Source: Rhizobium sp. Q54
Lineage (GTDB): Bacteria > Pseudomonadota > Alphaproteobacteria > UBA828
NCBI GenBank assembly: GCA_945892755.1
Contig: CAMDDO010000017.1
Span: 1-44,708 of the forward strand
Reading direction: 5' to 3'
DNA: 44,708 nt
Shown: positions 16,737 through 27,348 of the stretch, in pieces
How positions within the stretch are numbered: the first letter of the stretch is position 1
Layout of the letters: each line of letters opens with the position of its first letter
Notes under the pieces: model-generated
Databases searched by the model: none
What the model was told of the DNA's origin: nothing
What the model saw: the letters and a program-made list of their open reading frames with translations, nothing else
Position numbers and translations under genes: made by a program

Positions 16737-17465
16737 ATGAGCGGCCAGCCCAACAATGAAACCAGCATCGACGAAATCGGCGATGCGATCTATCGCATCT
16801 ACACACCGATCCAGATACCAGGTGTCGGGGGCTTTTCGTTCAATCAATACCTCATCGTCGATGAGGCGCCGCTTCTGTTCCACACCGGTTTGCGTCGAAT
16901 GTTCCCCGTGGTGCGGGATGCGATCGCGCGGGTCATGCCGCCGGAGCGATTGCGCTATATCAGCTTCTCGCATTTCGAGGCCGATGAATGCGGTGCGCTC
17001 AACGAGTTTCTCGCGATTGCCCCGAGGGCCGAGCCATTGTGTGGCCAAGTCGCGGCGATGGTCTCGGTCAACGACGTCGCTGACCGACCCGCGCGCGCAC
17101 TTGGTGACGGCGAAAGCCTGTCGCTCGGACGCCACGAGGTGCGTTGGCTCGACACGCCTCATCTGCCGCACGCCTGGGAGTGTGGCGTCCTATTTGAGAA
17201 CCGATCGTCGACGTTGTTTTGCAGCGATCTCTTCACCCAAGCCGGCACCGGCCATCCGCCCGTGACCGAGAGCGACATCCTTGGGCCGAGCGAGGCCGCG
17301 CGCGCGGAAATGGACTATTACGCTCACGCCAAAGGCTCGCGCCAAATACTCGAACGCCTCGCCGCGTTGAAGCCGACGACGCTGGCCTGCATGCACGGCA
17401 GCGCCTGGCGCGGCGACGGGGCGAGCCTGCTACGTGCGCTTGCGGATCGGCTCGAGGCGGCGTGA
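16737..17465 (+). CDS. Stand-alone di-iron MBL-fold protein (ODP-like)
   Basis: A 242-residue metallo-beta-lactamase-fold protein lacking a flavodoxin or rubredoxin domain. The first metal motif is HFEADE (H79, E81, D83), which matches the di-iron flavodiiron/ODP pattern HxExD rather than the zinc HxHxDH. Further ligand candidates are H142/H145, D164 in CSDLF and H220 in CMHGS. Position 84 is Glu where flavodiiron proteins usually have His. Relatives bind or reduce oxygen or NO, or act as redox sensors. The start has AAGGA at 16722-16726. Without its own FMN domain, an external reductase or a sensor role would be needed. Confidence 0.85.
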   Translation: MSGQPNNETSIDEIGDAIYRIYTPIQIPGVGGFSFNQYLIVDEAPLLFHTGLRRMFPVVRDAIARVMPPERLRYISFSHFEADECGALNEFLAIAPRAEPLCGQVAAMVSVNDVADRPARALGDGESLSLGRHEVRWLDTPHLPHAWECGVLFENRSSTLFCSDLFTQAGTGHPPVTESDILGPSEAARAEMDYYAHAKGSRQILERLAALKPTTLACMHGSAWRGDGASLLRALADRLEAA

Positions 17466-17479
17466 CGGCGACGGATCGC

Positions 17480-17911
17480 TCACTCGACCATGCGCACGGC
17501 GGCATCGGTGTGGAACACGCCAGTATTGTTGAAGCGGGCTTTGTATTCCGCCTTGATCTCGCCGAGTGCCGTGGCGGCCTCGGCCGTGTTTGGATGGACG
17601 ATGATCAGCACCTTGGTGGTCTCGGGCAGCACGTCGCCGGGCTTGGCTTGCTTGTCGCCGGCCTGGCCATAGGCCTGCAGCACGGTCAAGCCGGCGGGAA
17701 AGCGCGGCGTGATGACCTCGGCCAGAAAATTCGCCCAGGCCTGCTCGCTGACGCCCGCGCCATCCGTGCTCTTCAAGCCGAAATAGAGCGTGCTTTGCAC
17801 CGCGTTGGGCGCCGGCCATGCGACGTTCTCGGCGCGCGTCGCCGGGCTGGCCAACAGAACCAGCCCCGAGATCAACATTGACGCCATGAAAAGGCGTGGT
17901 GCAACCATCAT
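17480..17911 (-). CDS. DUF3574 exported protein
   Basis: A 143-residue protein with a signal peptide (hydrophobic stretch from about 6-22, cleavage likely near ATRA-EN). The mature part STLYFGLKSTDGAGVSEQAWANFL, then ITPRFPAGLTVLQAYGQ and ETTKVLIIVHP, matches DUF3574, a small periplasmic domain of unknown function. A strong ribosome site (GGAGGAG) precedes paired ATG codons at 17911 and 17908. It converges with the di-iron MBL gene with a 14-bp gap. Confidence 0.82.
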   Translation of the reverse strand: MMVAPRLFMASMLISGLVLLASPATRAENVAWPAPNAVQSTLYFGLKSTDGAGVSEQAWANFLAEVITPRFPAGLTVLQAYGQAGDKQAKPGDVLPETTKVLIIVHPNTAEAATALGEIKAEYKARFNNTGVFHTDAAVRMVE

Positions 17912-18069
17912 GCGTTTCTCCTCCTTGGCTCTAACTGCCTAGCTTCGAAATTCGGGCGCGGCGCGCAAGCCCAAAAAAGCGCGGCCGCGATGCTGAGCAG
18001 GGCGTAGTCGACGCCGATCCGGTTCGGAGCCGACCGCGCGCACCGCGCGGCCGATGCGCCGCCAAGCAC
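17908..18069 (-). other. Possible 53-codon ORF or gene remnant upstream of the DUF3574 gene
   Basis: An open frame from GTG 18069 to a TGA at 17910-17908 whose stop overlaps the ATG of the DUF3574 gene. It encodes a hydrophilic N-part and one hydrophobic helix around YALLSIAAALFWACAP, then a basic tail. No ribosome site precedes the GTG. The overlap could be translational coupling, or this may be the decayed C-terminus of an MFS-like permease (those often end in one last helix and a basic tail). Weakly supported. Confidence 0.22.
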
Positions 18070-18360
18070 CCGAACTAATATCTTGTTTTAGCGGGTCTAT
18101 TTGTTCTTTTCTGTGAGACCGCGAAGTGTATGGTCGGCACGCGAACAGCGTCCAGAGAAAAAGCGAATATCGCGCCCGTACCGTGCCACGGCTCATCACA
18201 ATCCTGCGCCGCGCCGGATGAAACGCGAATGGCGATATTCCGACGGCGCGACGACGCCATGACGATGACCCGCGAAGGCGGTTCGGCTAGGATCGCCACC
18301 GATCATGATATGCGGCGCCAGGGGGCGCCCGGCGCGAGGCAGGGAAACAGGGAGACCATC
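18070..18360. other. Leader region of the amidohydrolase gene; no credible gene
   Basis: About 290 bp without a convincing gene. The amidohydrolase frame is open back to 18130, but the encoded residues are low-quality and unlike the family, and a better start exists at 18361. The segment 18078-18115 is locally AT-rich (TTGTTTTAG, TATTTGTTCTTTTC) and is the likely promoter area; I could not define hexamers with confidence. Confidence 0.4.
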
Positions 18361-19383
18361 GTGTATCGAACCAAATCGGGCGAGGAGATCTTCATCATCG
18401 ACGGGCACGTCCATCTGTGGGACGCCAGCCCGGAGAACCAACGCAACATCCATGGCAAGCAATTCATCGATTGCTTCTATGGCTACCATTCCGCGCTCAG
18501 CCCGAAAGAGGAGCTTTGGCCTAAGGCCAAGTTCGAAAAATATGGCATCAAGACCATGTACCGGGACCTTTTCGTCGATGGCCCCGACGACATGGCGATC
18601 ATTCAGCCAACCTATTTGCTCGATTTTTACAAGAAGGGCTTCAACACCACCGAGCAAAACGCTGCGATCGTCCAGAAATATCCCGACCGCTTCATTCTGA
18701 ACGGCGCGTTCGATCCCCGCGACGGCGAACGCGCGCTCGACCATCTGCATGAGTTAAAGGAAAGCTATGGCGTGAAGGGCCTCAAGCTCTACACCGCCGA
18801 GTGGAAAGGCTCCTCGCGCGGTTGGAAACTGAGCGACCCGGATGCCTACCGCTGTTTCGAGCTGTGCGAGAAGCTCGGCATCAAGAACATCCACGTTCAC
18901 AAGGGACCGACCATCACGCCCCTGGACCGCGATGCCTTCGATGTCGCCGACGTCGATCACGCCGCGACCGATTTTCCGAACCTCAATTTCATCGTCGAGC
19001 ATGTCGGCCTGCCACGCCTCGAGGATTTTTGCTGGATCGCGGTGCAGGAGGCAAATGTCTATGGCGGGCTCGCGGTGGCCATGGCGTTCATTCACAGCCG
19101 GCCGCGCTATTTCGCCGAAATGATCGCGGAATTGCTGTTCTGGCTGGGTGAAGACCGCATTTTGTTCGGTAGCGACTACGCCATCTGGACGCCGAAATGG
19201 CTGGTCGAGAAATTCATGGCGTTTGAACTGCCCGAGGACATCAGGAAGGAGCGCGGCGTCGATCTGAGTTTGATCGCGAAAAAGAAAATTCTCGGGCTCA
19301 ACGCGGCCAAGCTTTATGGCATCGACGTCGAGAAGCAAAAGAAGAAGCTGAAGACCGCTTCGAACAAGATGGCCGCGGACTGA
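18361..19383 (+). CDS. Amidohydrolase-2 family metal-dependent hydrolase
   Basis: A 340-residue TIM-barrel hydrolase of the amidohydrolase-2 (ACMSD/resorcylate decarboxylase-like) type. The metal motif HVHLWD (HxH) lies at about 16-21, later metal-site regions contain HVHKGP and VEHVG, and the barrel ends with LFGSDYAIW, the Asp that completes the site. GTG 18361 is chosen because GGGAG lies 6-10 bases upstream and the protein starts right before the conserved domain. Reactions in the family are hydrolysis or non-oxidative decarboxylation. It is followed 5 bp later by an extended DUF59 protein; the same two-gene pair accompanies soluble di-iron monooxygenases (for example propane monooxygenase clusters), none of which is adjacent here. 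Confidence 0.88.
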   Translation: MYRTKSGEEIFIIDGHVHLWDASPENQRNIHGKQFIDCFYGYHSALSPKEELWPKAKFEKYGIKTMYRDLFVDGPDDMAIIQPTYLLDFYKKGFNTTEQNAAIVQKYPDRFILNGAFDPRDGERALDHLHELKESYGVKGLKLYTAEWKGSSRGWKLSDPDAYRCFELCEKLGIKNIHVHKGPTITPLDRDAFDVADVDHAATDFPNLNFIVEHVGLPRLEDFCWIAVQEANVYGGLAVAMAFIHSRPRYFAEMIAELLFWLGEDRILFGSDYAIWTPKWLVEKFMAFELPEDIRKERGVDLSLIAKKKILGLNAAKLYGIDVEKQKKKLKTASNKMAAD

Positions 19384-19388
19384 CCGAC

Positions 19389-20138
19389 GTGGATCAAAAT
19401 GAGATCAGGCGCCTTGAGGTTCTCGCGCGGCTCGATACGGTGACCGACCCGGAATTGGATGAGTCGGTCACCGCGCTCGGCTTCATCAAAGACATCGCGA
19501 TCGATGTGGCAGGCGATGTTGAAATTTCGTTTCGGCTGCCGACCTATTGGTGCTCGGCCAATTTCGCCTATTTGATGACCGATGACATGCGGGGCGCGGT
19601 CGGCGCCTTGCCCTGGGTGCGCGCGGTCCGCCCGCGGTTGCTCGACCACATGTATGCCGAGGCGATCAATGAGGGTGTCGCGCGCGGAGCATCGTTCAAA
19701 GATGTGTTCGGCGCCGAAATTACCGACGACACGCTTGAGGCCCTGCGTCTGAAATTTCTGCGCAAATCGTTCCAGCGTCGCCAAGAGGCCGTGCTGCGCG
19801 CTTTGCTTGAGGTCAGCTGGACGCCCGCTGCCCTGGTCCGTCTCCGCGTCGGCGAGCTCGGCGCGCTTGTGCTGCAAGCGCCCGAATGGCCGACCTTGCG
19901 CCAACGCTATGTCGAGATGCGAACGCGCCTCGCCAGGACGCCACTCGGAGGCGATGACCCAGCCTTCGTGACGCTTGATGGCGCCCCGCTTGTGCCCGAA
20001 CGGCTTGTCGCGCATCTCGAGACGCTCCGCGCCGTTCGCCTAAATATGGAATTCAACGGCGCGATCTGCCGCGGGCTGCTGGCCGCGCGGGAATCAGCGC
20101 CTGATTTCACCACCCAGTTTCCCTCGCCGCCACCTTGA
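19389..20138 (+). CDS. DUF59/MIP18-type iron-sulfur assembly-like protein with C-terminal extension
   Basis: A 249-residue protein. The first roughly 90 residues are a DUF59 domain: DTVTDPELDESVTALGF is the family opening, and PTYWCSANFAYLMTDDM carries the single conserved Cys. DUF59 proteins help load Fe-S clusters or other metal centres. The remaining 150 residues are helical and hydrophilic and not something I recognise, making it more than twice the usual length. The start is GTG 19389, five bases after the amidohydrolase stop, so it is co-transcribed. It may mature the hydrolase or a partner oxygenase located elsewhere. Confidence 0.8.
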   Translation: MDQNEIRRLEVLARLDTVTDPELDESVTALGFIKDIAIDVAGDVEISFRLPTYWCSANFAYLMTDDMRGAVGALPWVRAVRPRLLDHMYAEAINEGVARGASFKDVFGAEITDDTLEALRLKFLRKSFQRRQEAVLRALLEVSWTPAALVRLRVGELGALVLQAPEWPTLRQRYVEMRTRLARTPLGGDDPAFVTLDGAPLVPERLVAHLETLRAVRLNMEFNGAICRGLLAARESAPDFTTQFPSPPP

Positions 20139-20208
20139 TCGGGCCGTCCGGCCCGCACGGCGACATGCCCCCGACCGCCCGGCACCCGGCGCGGTTGCTT
20201 TCGTCATT

Positions 20209-20230
20209 CATATAAATATATCTTTATATG
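20209..20230. promoter_or_regulatory. Palindromic operator, probably for the ArsR-type regulator
   Basis: A 22-bp near-perfect palindrome with 8-bp arms CATATAAA (20209-20216) and TTTATATG (20223-20230); the six central bases TATATC break symmetry at one pair only. It lies 50 bp upstream of the ArsR-methyltransferase ATG in a short AT-rich island in otherwise GC-rich DNA. AT-rich palindromes of this look are bound by SahR-type ArsR regulators of the methionine cycle in other proteobacteria, as I recall; autoregulation is inferred. Confidence 0.7.
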
Positions 20231-20234
20231 CTGA

Positions 20235-20250
20235 TATAATCATTTATAAT
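20235..20250 (+). promoter_or_regulatory. Twin TATAAT -10 candidates of the met operon
   Basis: Perfect TATAAT hexamers occur at 20235-20240 and 20245-20250, right after the palindromic operator and 30-40 bp from the start codon. Either could be the -10; the -35 region would then overlap the palindrome, so a bound repressor would block RNA polymerase. No strong -35 is visible. Confidence 0.5.
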
Positions 20251-20279
20251 CGCCCAGGCCAAACAAGGGGCGGCGCGCG

Positions 20280-21245
20280 ATGACGGATCAGATCTTGGAG
20301 GGATTGCGCGCGGCGGCGGAGCCGACAAGGCTTCGCATCCTCGCGCTATGCGCGCGCGCCGACCTCACCGTTAGCGACCTCGTGCGCATTCTCGGACAGA
20401 GCCAGCCGCGCCTTTCTCGGCATCTAAAATTGATGACCGAGTCAGGGCTCCTGGCGCGACATCGCGAAGGCCAATGGGCGTATCATCGTATCGGCACGGC
20501 GGGACCGGGTGGCCAAGTCGCACGCGTTGTGAGCGAGCTTCATGCCGAGGGCGGCCTAGCCCACGCTGCCGATTTCGCACGGCTCACCGCGATTCAAGAG
20601 GAGCGGCGCGAGGCGGCAGCGGCCTATTTCAGCGCCAACGCCAAGAATTGGGACCATATCCGCGCGCTTCATATCGACGAGGTGAGCGTCGAGCGCGCGA
20701 TCGCGGCCATGACCACCGATCTCGATGTGCACCGGCTCTTGGATATCGGAACCGGCACGGGCCGCATGCTCCAAATATTCGGCCCCCGCGTCGGGGACGC
20801 CGTCGGCATCGACATCAATCGCGATATGCTGCGCGTGGCGCGAGACAAACTGGAGCGCGGAAAATTTCGCAATTGCCATGTTCGGCAGGGCGACATGAAC
20901 CATCTGCCCTGGCCCGACGGCTCGTTCGATGGCGCGGTTCTGCACCAGGTGCTGCATTATGCTGAACGGCCGGAGGCCACGATCGCCGAGGCAGCGCGTG
21001 TGCTTCAGCCCAATGGCACCCTTTTGATCGTCGATTTCGCGCCCCATACGCGTGAGGAGTTGCGCGCCGAGCACGCTCATCGTTGGCTCGGTTTTGCCGA
21101 TGAATCGATCGCCGCCTGGTGCGCTTTCGCGGGCCTCTCGGTCGAGAAGTCTCGGCGTCTGCGCGGCCGCCCCCTCGCGGTTTCAATCTGGCGAGCGCGA
21201 CGGCAGGCGCCCGGCGTGCCGGCCAAACGGCGGAGCGCGGCATGA
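20280..21245 (+). CDS. ArsR-family regulator fused to a SAM-dependent methyltransferase domain
   Basis: A 321-residue two-domain protein. Residues about 5-75 form an ArsR winged helix (AAAEPTRLRILAL, LTVSDLVRILGQSQPRLSRHLKLM); the metal-sensing ELCVCD cysteines are absent, so it is not a metal sensor. Residues about 110-300 form a class I methyltransferase with DIGTGTG at 155-161 and GIDIN at 176-180. A regulator that binds SAM or SAH through the second domain is the natural reading, given that metF and metH follow directly. Its stop overlaps the metF ATG (21242-21245). It likely binds the palindrome at 20209-20230. Whether the domain still methylates anything is unknown. Confidence 0.9.
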   Translation: MTDQILEGLRAAAEPTRLRILALCARADLTVSDLVRILGQSQPRLSRHLKLMTESGLLARHREGQWAYHRIGTAGPGGQVARVVSELHAEGGLAHAADFARLTAIQEERREAAAAYFSANAKNWDHIRALHIDEVSVERAIAAMTTDLDVHRLLDIGTGTGRMLQIFGPRVGDAVGIDINRDMLRVARDKLERGKFRNCHVRQGDMNHLPWPDGSFDGAVLHQVLHYAERPEATIAEAARVLQPNGTLLIVDFAPHTREELRAEHAHRWLGFADESIAAWCAFAGLSVEKSRRLRGRPLAVSIWRARRQAPGVPAKRRSAA

Positions 21246-22126
21246 CCGGCCGCGAGATCGAGGCGTCCTTCGAGTTCTTCCCGCCCAAGGACGAGGCCGC
21301 GGCGGCGCAGCTTTGGTCTGCGATCGAGCGGCTGGCGCCGATCAGGCCTCGTTTCGTTTCGGTCACTTACGGCGCCGGCGGATCGACCCGCAGCCTGACT
21401 CACGCTCTGGTCGGCCGCATTCTGCGCGATACGGCACTGACGCCCGCCGCGCATCTCACCTGCATCGGCGCACCCCGGGAGGAAATCGATGGCATCGCGC
21501 GCCGCTATTACGAGATCGGCGTCCGCCACATCGTCGCGCTGCGCGGCGACCCGCCCGCCGGCGCGACCACTCCCGTCGCGCCGCCCGACGGCTATGCCAA
21601 CGCGGCCGATCTGGTTGCCGGCCTCCGACAGGTTGCCGATTTCGAGATCACGGTCGCCGCCTACCCCGAGACGCACCGTGAAGCGAAGAACCCAGAAGCC
21701 GATCTCGATCACTTGAAACGCAAGCTCGATGCCGGCGCCGCGCGCGCGATCACACAGTTCTTCTGCGATCCGGCCGTCTTTCTTCGTTTCGTCGAGCGTG
21801 TCCGCGCGGCTGGCATTACGGCCGAGATCGTGCCGGGCATTTTGCCCATCACCAACTACTCCCGTTTCGTCGGCTTCGCCGAGCGATGCGGTGTCGCGGT
21901 TCCACGCTGGTTCGCGCAACGCTTCGAAGGACTCGACAACGACACCGAGACCCGTCAGCTGATCGCCGCCTCAGTCGCAATCGAGCAGTGCAATGCGCTG
22001 CGCGACGCCGGCGTGCGCAGCTTTCATTTTTACACGCTCAATCGCCCAGAGCTGACGCGGGCGATTTGCCACACGCTTGGGCTCAAGGCGGCGGCATCCG
22101 CGAAATTGCCAATGGACGGTTCCTGA
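21242..22126 (+). CDS. metF: Methylenetetrahydrofolate reductase
   Basis: A 294-residue TIM-barrel flavoprotein that reduces 5,10-methylene-THF to 5-methyl-THF for methionine synthesis. The family opening is FEFFPPKDE at 10-18, with SVTYGAGGSTR and HLTCIG as the flavin/folate-binding strands, ALRGDPP and the loop containing AAYPETH further on; ITQFFCD and PGILPI lie in the C-terminal half. Length is normal. ATG 21242 overlaps the regulator stop, and its TGA abuts the ATG of the metH N-terminal gene, so all four genes form one coupled operon. Confidence 0.95.
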   Translation: MTGREIEASFEFFPPKDEAAAAQLWSAIERLAPIRPRFVSVTYGAGGSTRSLTHALVGRILRDTALTPAAHLTCIGAPREEIDGIARRYYEIGVRHIVALRGDPPAGATTPVAPPDGYANAADLVAGLRQVADFEITVAAYPETHREAKNPEADLDHLKRKLDAGAARAITQFFCDPAVFLRFVERVRAAGITAEIVPGILPITNYSRFVGFAERCGVAVPRWFAQRFEGLDNDTETRQLIAASVAIEQCNALRDAGVRSFHFYTLNRPELTRAICHTLGLKAAASAKLPMDGS

Positions 22127-23184
22127 ATGAGCAAACAAGGCGATCGTATCGCGGCCCTCAAGGCGATAACGACGGAGCGCATCCTCGTGCTCGATGGCGC
22201 CATGGGCACGATGATCCAGGCGCATGATCTCGATGAAACCGGCTTTCGCGGCGCGCGCTTTGTAGACCACCCTTGTGACCTGAAAGGCGACAATGACCTG
22301 CTGGTCCTCACCCAACCGGCCCTGATCGAAGCGATCCACCGCGACTTTCTGGCAGCGGGCGCCGATATCGTGACCGCCAACAGCTTCAACACATCATCGA
22401 TCTCGCAAGCGGATTACAAGCTCGAGTCAAACGTCGCCGAAATGGCCCATGAGGCCGCGCGGCTCGCGCGGGTGGCCGCCGACGCCATGACGACGGCCGT
22501 CAAACCGCGATTTGTGGCCGGAGCGCTCGGCCCGACCAACAAGACCTGCTCGATCTCGCCCGACGTGTCGAGCCCGGGATTTCGCGCCGTCAATTTCGAC
22601 GACCTTCGCCTCGCCTATCGAGACGTCGCCATCGGCTTGATCGAGGGCGGCAGCGATCTGATTCTCATCGAGACCGTGTTCGATACGTTGAATGCCAAGG
22701 CGGCACTCTTTGCGCTCGACGAACTATTCGACGAGATGGCGCTGCGTCTGCCAGTCATCGTATCGGCTACGATCAGCGATCGCTCGGGCCGCACCTTGAG
22801 CGGCCAGACACCGGAAGCCTTCTATATTTCGGTGAACCACGCCGAGCCCTTCGCGGTGGGGCTCAATTGTTCGCTCGGCGCCGACCAGCTCAGGCCCTAT
22901 GTGGCGGCGCTTGCCGACATCGCCGATTGCTTGATTTCGGCCTATCCCAATGCCGGCCTGCCCGACGCACTCGGCGAATACACCGAAACACCGGAAGAAA
23001 CCGCCGCCCATCTGGGTGAATGGGCACGCGCGGGCCTCCTCAATCTGGTCGGCGGTTGCTGCGGCACGACACCCGCGCACATCCGCGCCATCGCCGAGGC
23101 GGTCGAGGGTGTCCCGCCACGCCGCCCGGTGACGCGCGCGCCACGGCTCTGGCTTTCCGGCCTTGAACCGCTCGAGGTCAGGCC

Positions 23185-23188
<4 letters not shown>
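22127..23188 (+). CDS. metH: Methionine synthase, homocysteine-binding subunit (N-terminal part of MetH)
   Basis: A 353-residue protein equal to the first domain of cobalamin-dependent methionine synthase. [14 protein letters not shown] opens the domain, [14 protein letters not shown] follows, and the zinc-binding cysteines are in GLNCS and GGCCGTTP near the end. It binds and activates homocysteine. In E. coli this domain is fused to the rest; here a separate gene ends in TGA inside the ATG of the next gene (23185-23188), so the two subunits are made in step. Splitting at this domain border is known in alphaproteobacteria and is not a frameshift: both proteins have complete domain boundaries and own starts. 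Confidence 0.93.
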
Positions 23189-25845
<2,657 letters not shown>

Positions 25846-25852
25846 TCATCGC

Positions 25853-26419
25853 TCACTTCACCTCGATCAGGAACGAGGCCCAGGGCCAGCGTTGCTCGTC
25901 CTCGGCGGTATAGGCCTTGCCGTCACGCCGCGCATAGACGATCCAGAGCGGGCCGCGCTGGCCGATGTCGAGGTAACGACCATCGCGCTTGAGCGCGACG
26001 ATCCAGTCATAGGCGTCGAGATCGACCGCCTTGAGCTCGCTCGCGAAACCATCCAACGCCAGGATCGACACGCTGGTGGGCTTGGCGCCGACCGCGGCGA
26101 GCACGTCCTTGAGCCAGGGGCCCTCGAAGCGAAAGGGTCGCGGCCATTCCGCGTAGGAGATCGACACCTCGTGCAGGCCGAGCGCCTCGAGCATGGCGAG
26201 ATCGAACGCCACCGCCTTGTCGAAGCGGCGCTCGTGGAACTTGAAGAAGCCGTCCTCGAAGTCGTCGAAGGGCGGCCGGTTGGTCTCGCCGATCGCGCCG
26301 GTGATCGTCAACACCACGGGGCCCGCCGGTTTGTCGAGGGCCATCGCCCGCCAATTGAGCGGCAACGCAATGGCGACGCCGACCAGCAGGAACAGAATGG
26401 TGCGCCAGATTGTTATCAT
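25853..26419 (-). CDS. Exported protein with oxidoreductase molybdopterin-binding fold
   Basis: About 188 residues from ATG 26419. A hydrophobic N-terminal stretch (TILFLLVGVAIALPL) is a signal peptide or anchor. The rest, with VVLTITGAIG, VSISYAEWPRPFRFEGPWLKDVLAAVGAKPTSV-type sequence and a WIVYARRD end, resembles the small SUOX-like 'oxidoreductase molybdopterin-binding' proteins. No cysteine able to bind molybdenum is visible, so a non-enzymatic role or a different cofactor is possible. It starts 11 bp after the stop of the universal stress gene, with GAAGGGCG as ribosome site. Confidence 0.75.
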   Translation of the reverse strand: MITIWRTILFLLVGVAIALPLNWRAMALDKPAGPVVLTITGAIGETNRPPFDDFEDGFFKFHERRFDKAVAFDLAMLEALGLHEVSISYAEWPRPFRFEGPWLKDVLAAVGAKPTSVSILALDGFASELKAVDLDAYDWIVALKRDGRYLDIGQRGPLWIVYARRDGKAYTAEDEQRWPWASFLIEVK

Positions 26420-26430
26420 GGCTACGCCCT

Positions 26431-27261
26431 TCAGCGCGCCATGAGGACGGGCACCTTGCAAGCCGTGATGATCTTGGCGGTGGCGCCGCCCAAGCCGAGA
26501 AACTTCAGCATGCCACCTTCACCATAGGCTCCCATGACCATGAGATTGGCGCCGACCGAGGCGACGTGTTGCAACAACGCGCGACCGCGCGCGCGCGCAG
26601 AGCCCGAGCCGGCATCGAACGCGGCCGGGGTCGCCTTGATGCCGTGCCGATCGAGATAACGCAACACCGGGTCGGCCGGCGCGCGATCATCGGCCGCGCC
26701 CACGGTCAGCACGGTCACGTTCGGCACGCGCTGCAGGATCGGAATCGCATAGCCGAGCGCGCGCGCGGCCTGGGCACTGCCATTCCAGGCCACGAGCGCG
26801 CGTTCGAATCCGCCCGGCTGCCACGTCGGGGGCACGATCATGACCGGTCGCGCCGATTCGTAGATCGCGGCGCTAACATAGGCTGGCTCCGGCTTGCGCT
26901 CATCGACGCCCGGTCGACCGACCACCACCACATCGGAAACTCGGCCTTGCGCCACGACGACGTCGGCCTCATTGCCGTCACGTTCGATGAAGCGCGCCTG
27001 CGGCAGGGTCGCTGCCAATTCGTCGAAGACTTTGCGCGCCCGCGCGGCGCGCTCGGCAACCGCGCCCTGGCTATCCTCGATAATCAGCGCCGCCGCGCCT
27101 TCGGCCATGGCGGCCGCGGCAAGGTTGCCGACCAGCGACAGGCTGTCGCGCACGTGCAGAACATCGACCTGGCCTTTGACCAGCCCGCCCAAATAGCCGG
27201 CCGCCACGACGGTAGCCTCAAGCGCAGGGCCGCCGTCGGCGACCGCAAGCACACTTTTCAT
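26431..27261 (-). CDS. Universal stress protein, tandem UspA domains
   Basis: A 276-residue protein with two UspA-like halves. The second half ends with VMGAYGEGG...LGGATAKII, the nucleotide-phosphate-binding pattern, and RALVAWNGS opens it at about residue 153; the first half begins MKSVLAVADGG and has VVVVGRPG instead of the full ATP motif. Cytoplasmic; the family helps survival under stress, mechanism varied. GGGGGAGGG lies just upstream of the ATG. It heads a two-gene unit with the molybdopterin-fold protein. Confidence 0.88.
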   Translation of the reverse strand: MKSVLAVADGGPALEATVVAAGYLGGLVKGQVDVLHVRDSLSLVGNLAAAAMAEGAAALIIEDSQGAVAERAARARKVFDELAATLPQARFIERDGNEADVVVAQGRVSDVVVVGRPGVDERKPEPAYVSAAIYESARPVMIVPPTWQPGGFERALVAWNGSAQAARALGYAIPILQRVPNVTVLTVGAADDRAPADPVLRYLDRHGIKATPAAFDAGSGSARARGRALLQHVASVGANLMVMGAYGEGGMLKFLGLGGATAKIITACKVPVLMAR

Positions 27262-27348
27262 TGTTATCCCTCCCCCGGATTCAGGACGACACTCTAGCAG
27301 GTACGCCGGCGGTAGAAAGCCTTCCCCTGCCGCGCCGACCCATGGCCG

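Noticed and set aside
20139-20279. SAM riboswitch in front of the methionine operon
   Set aside because: The AT-rich segment is explained by a DNA palindrome and -10 boxes; I see no SAM-I or SAM-II conserved core.
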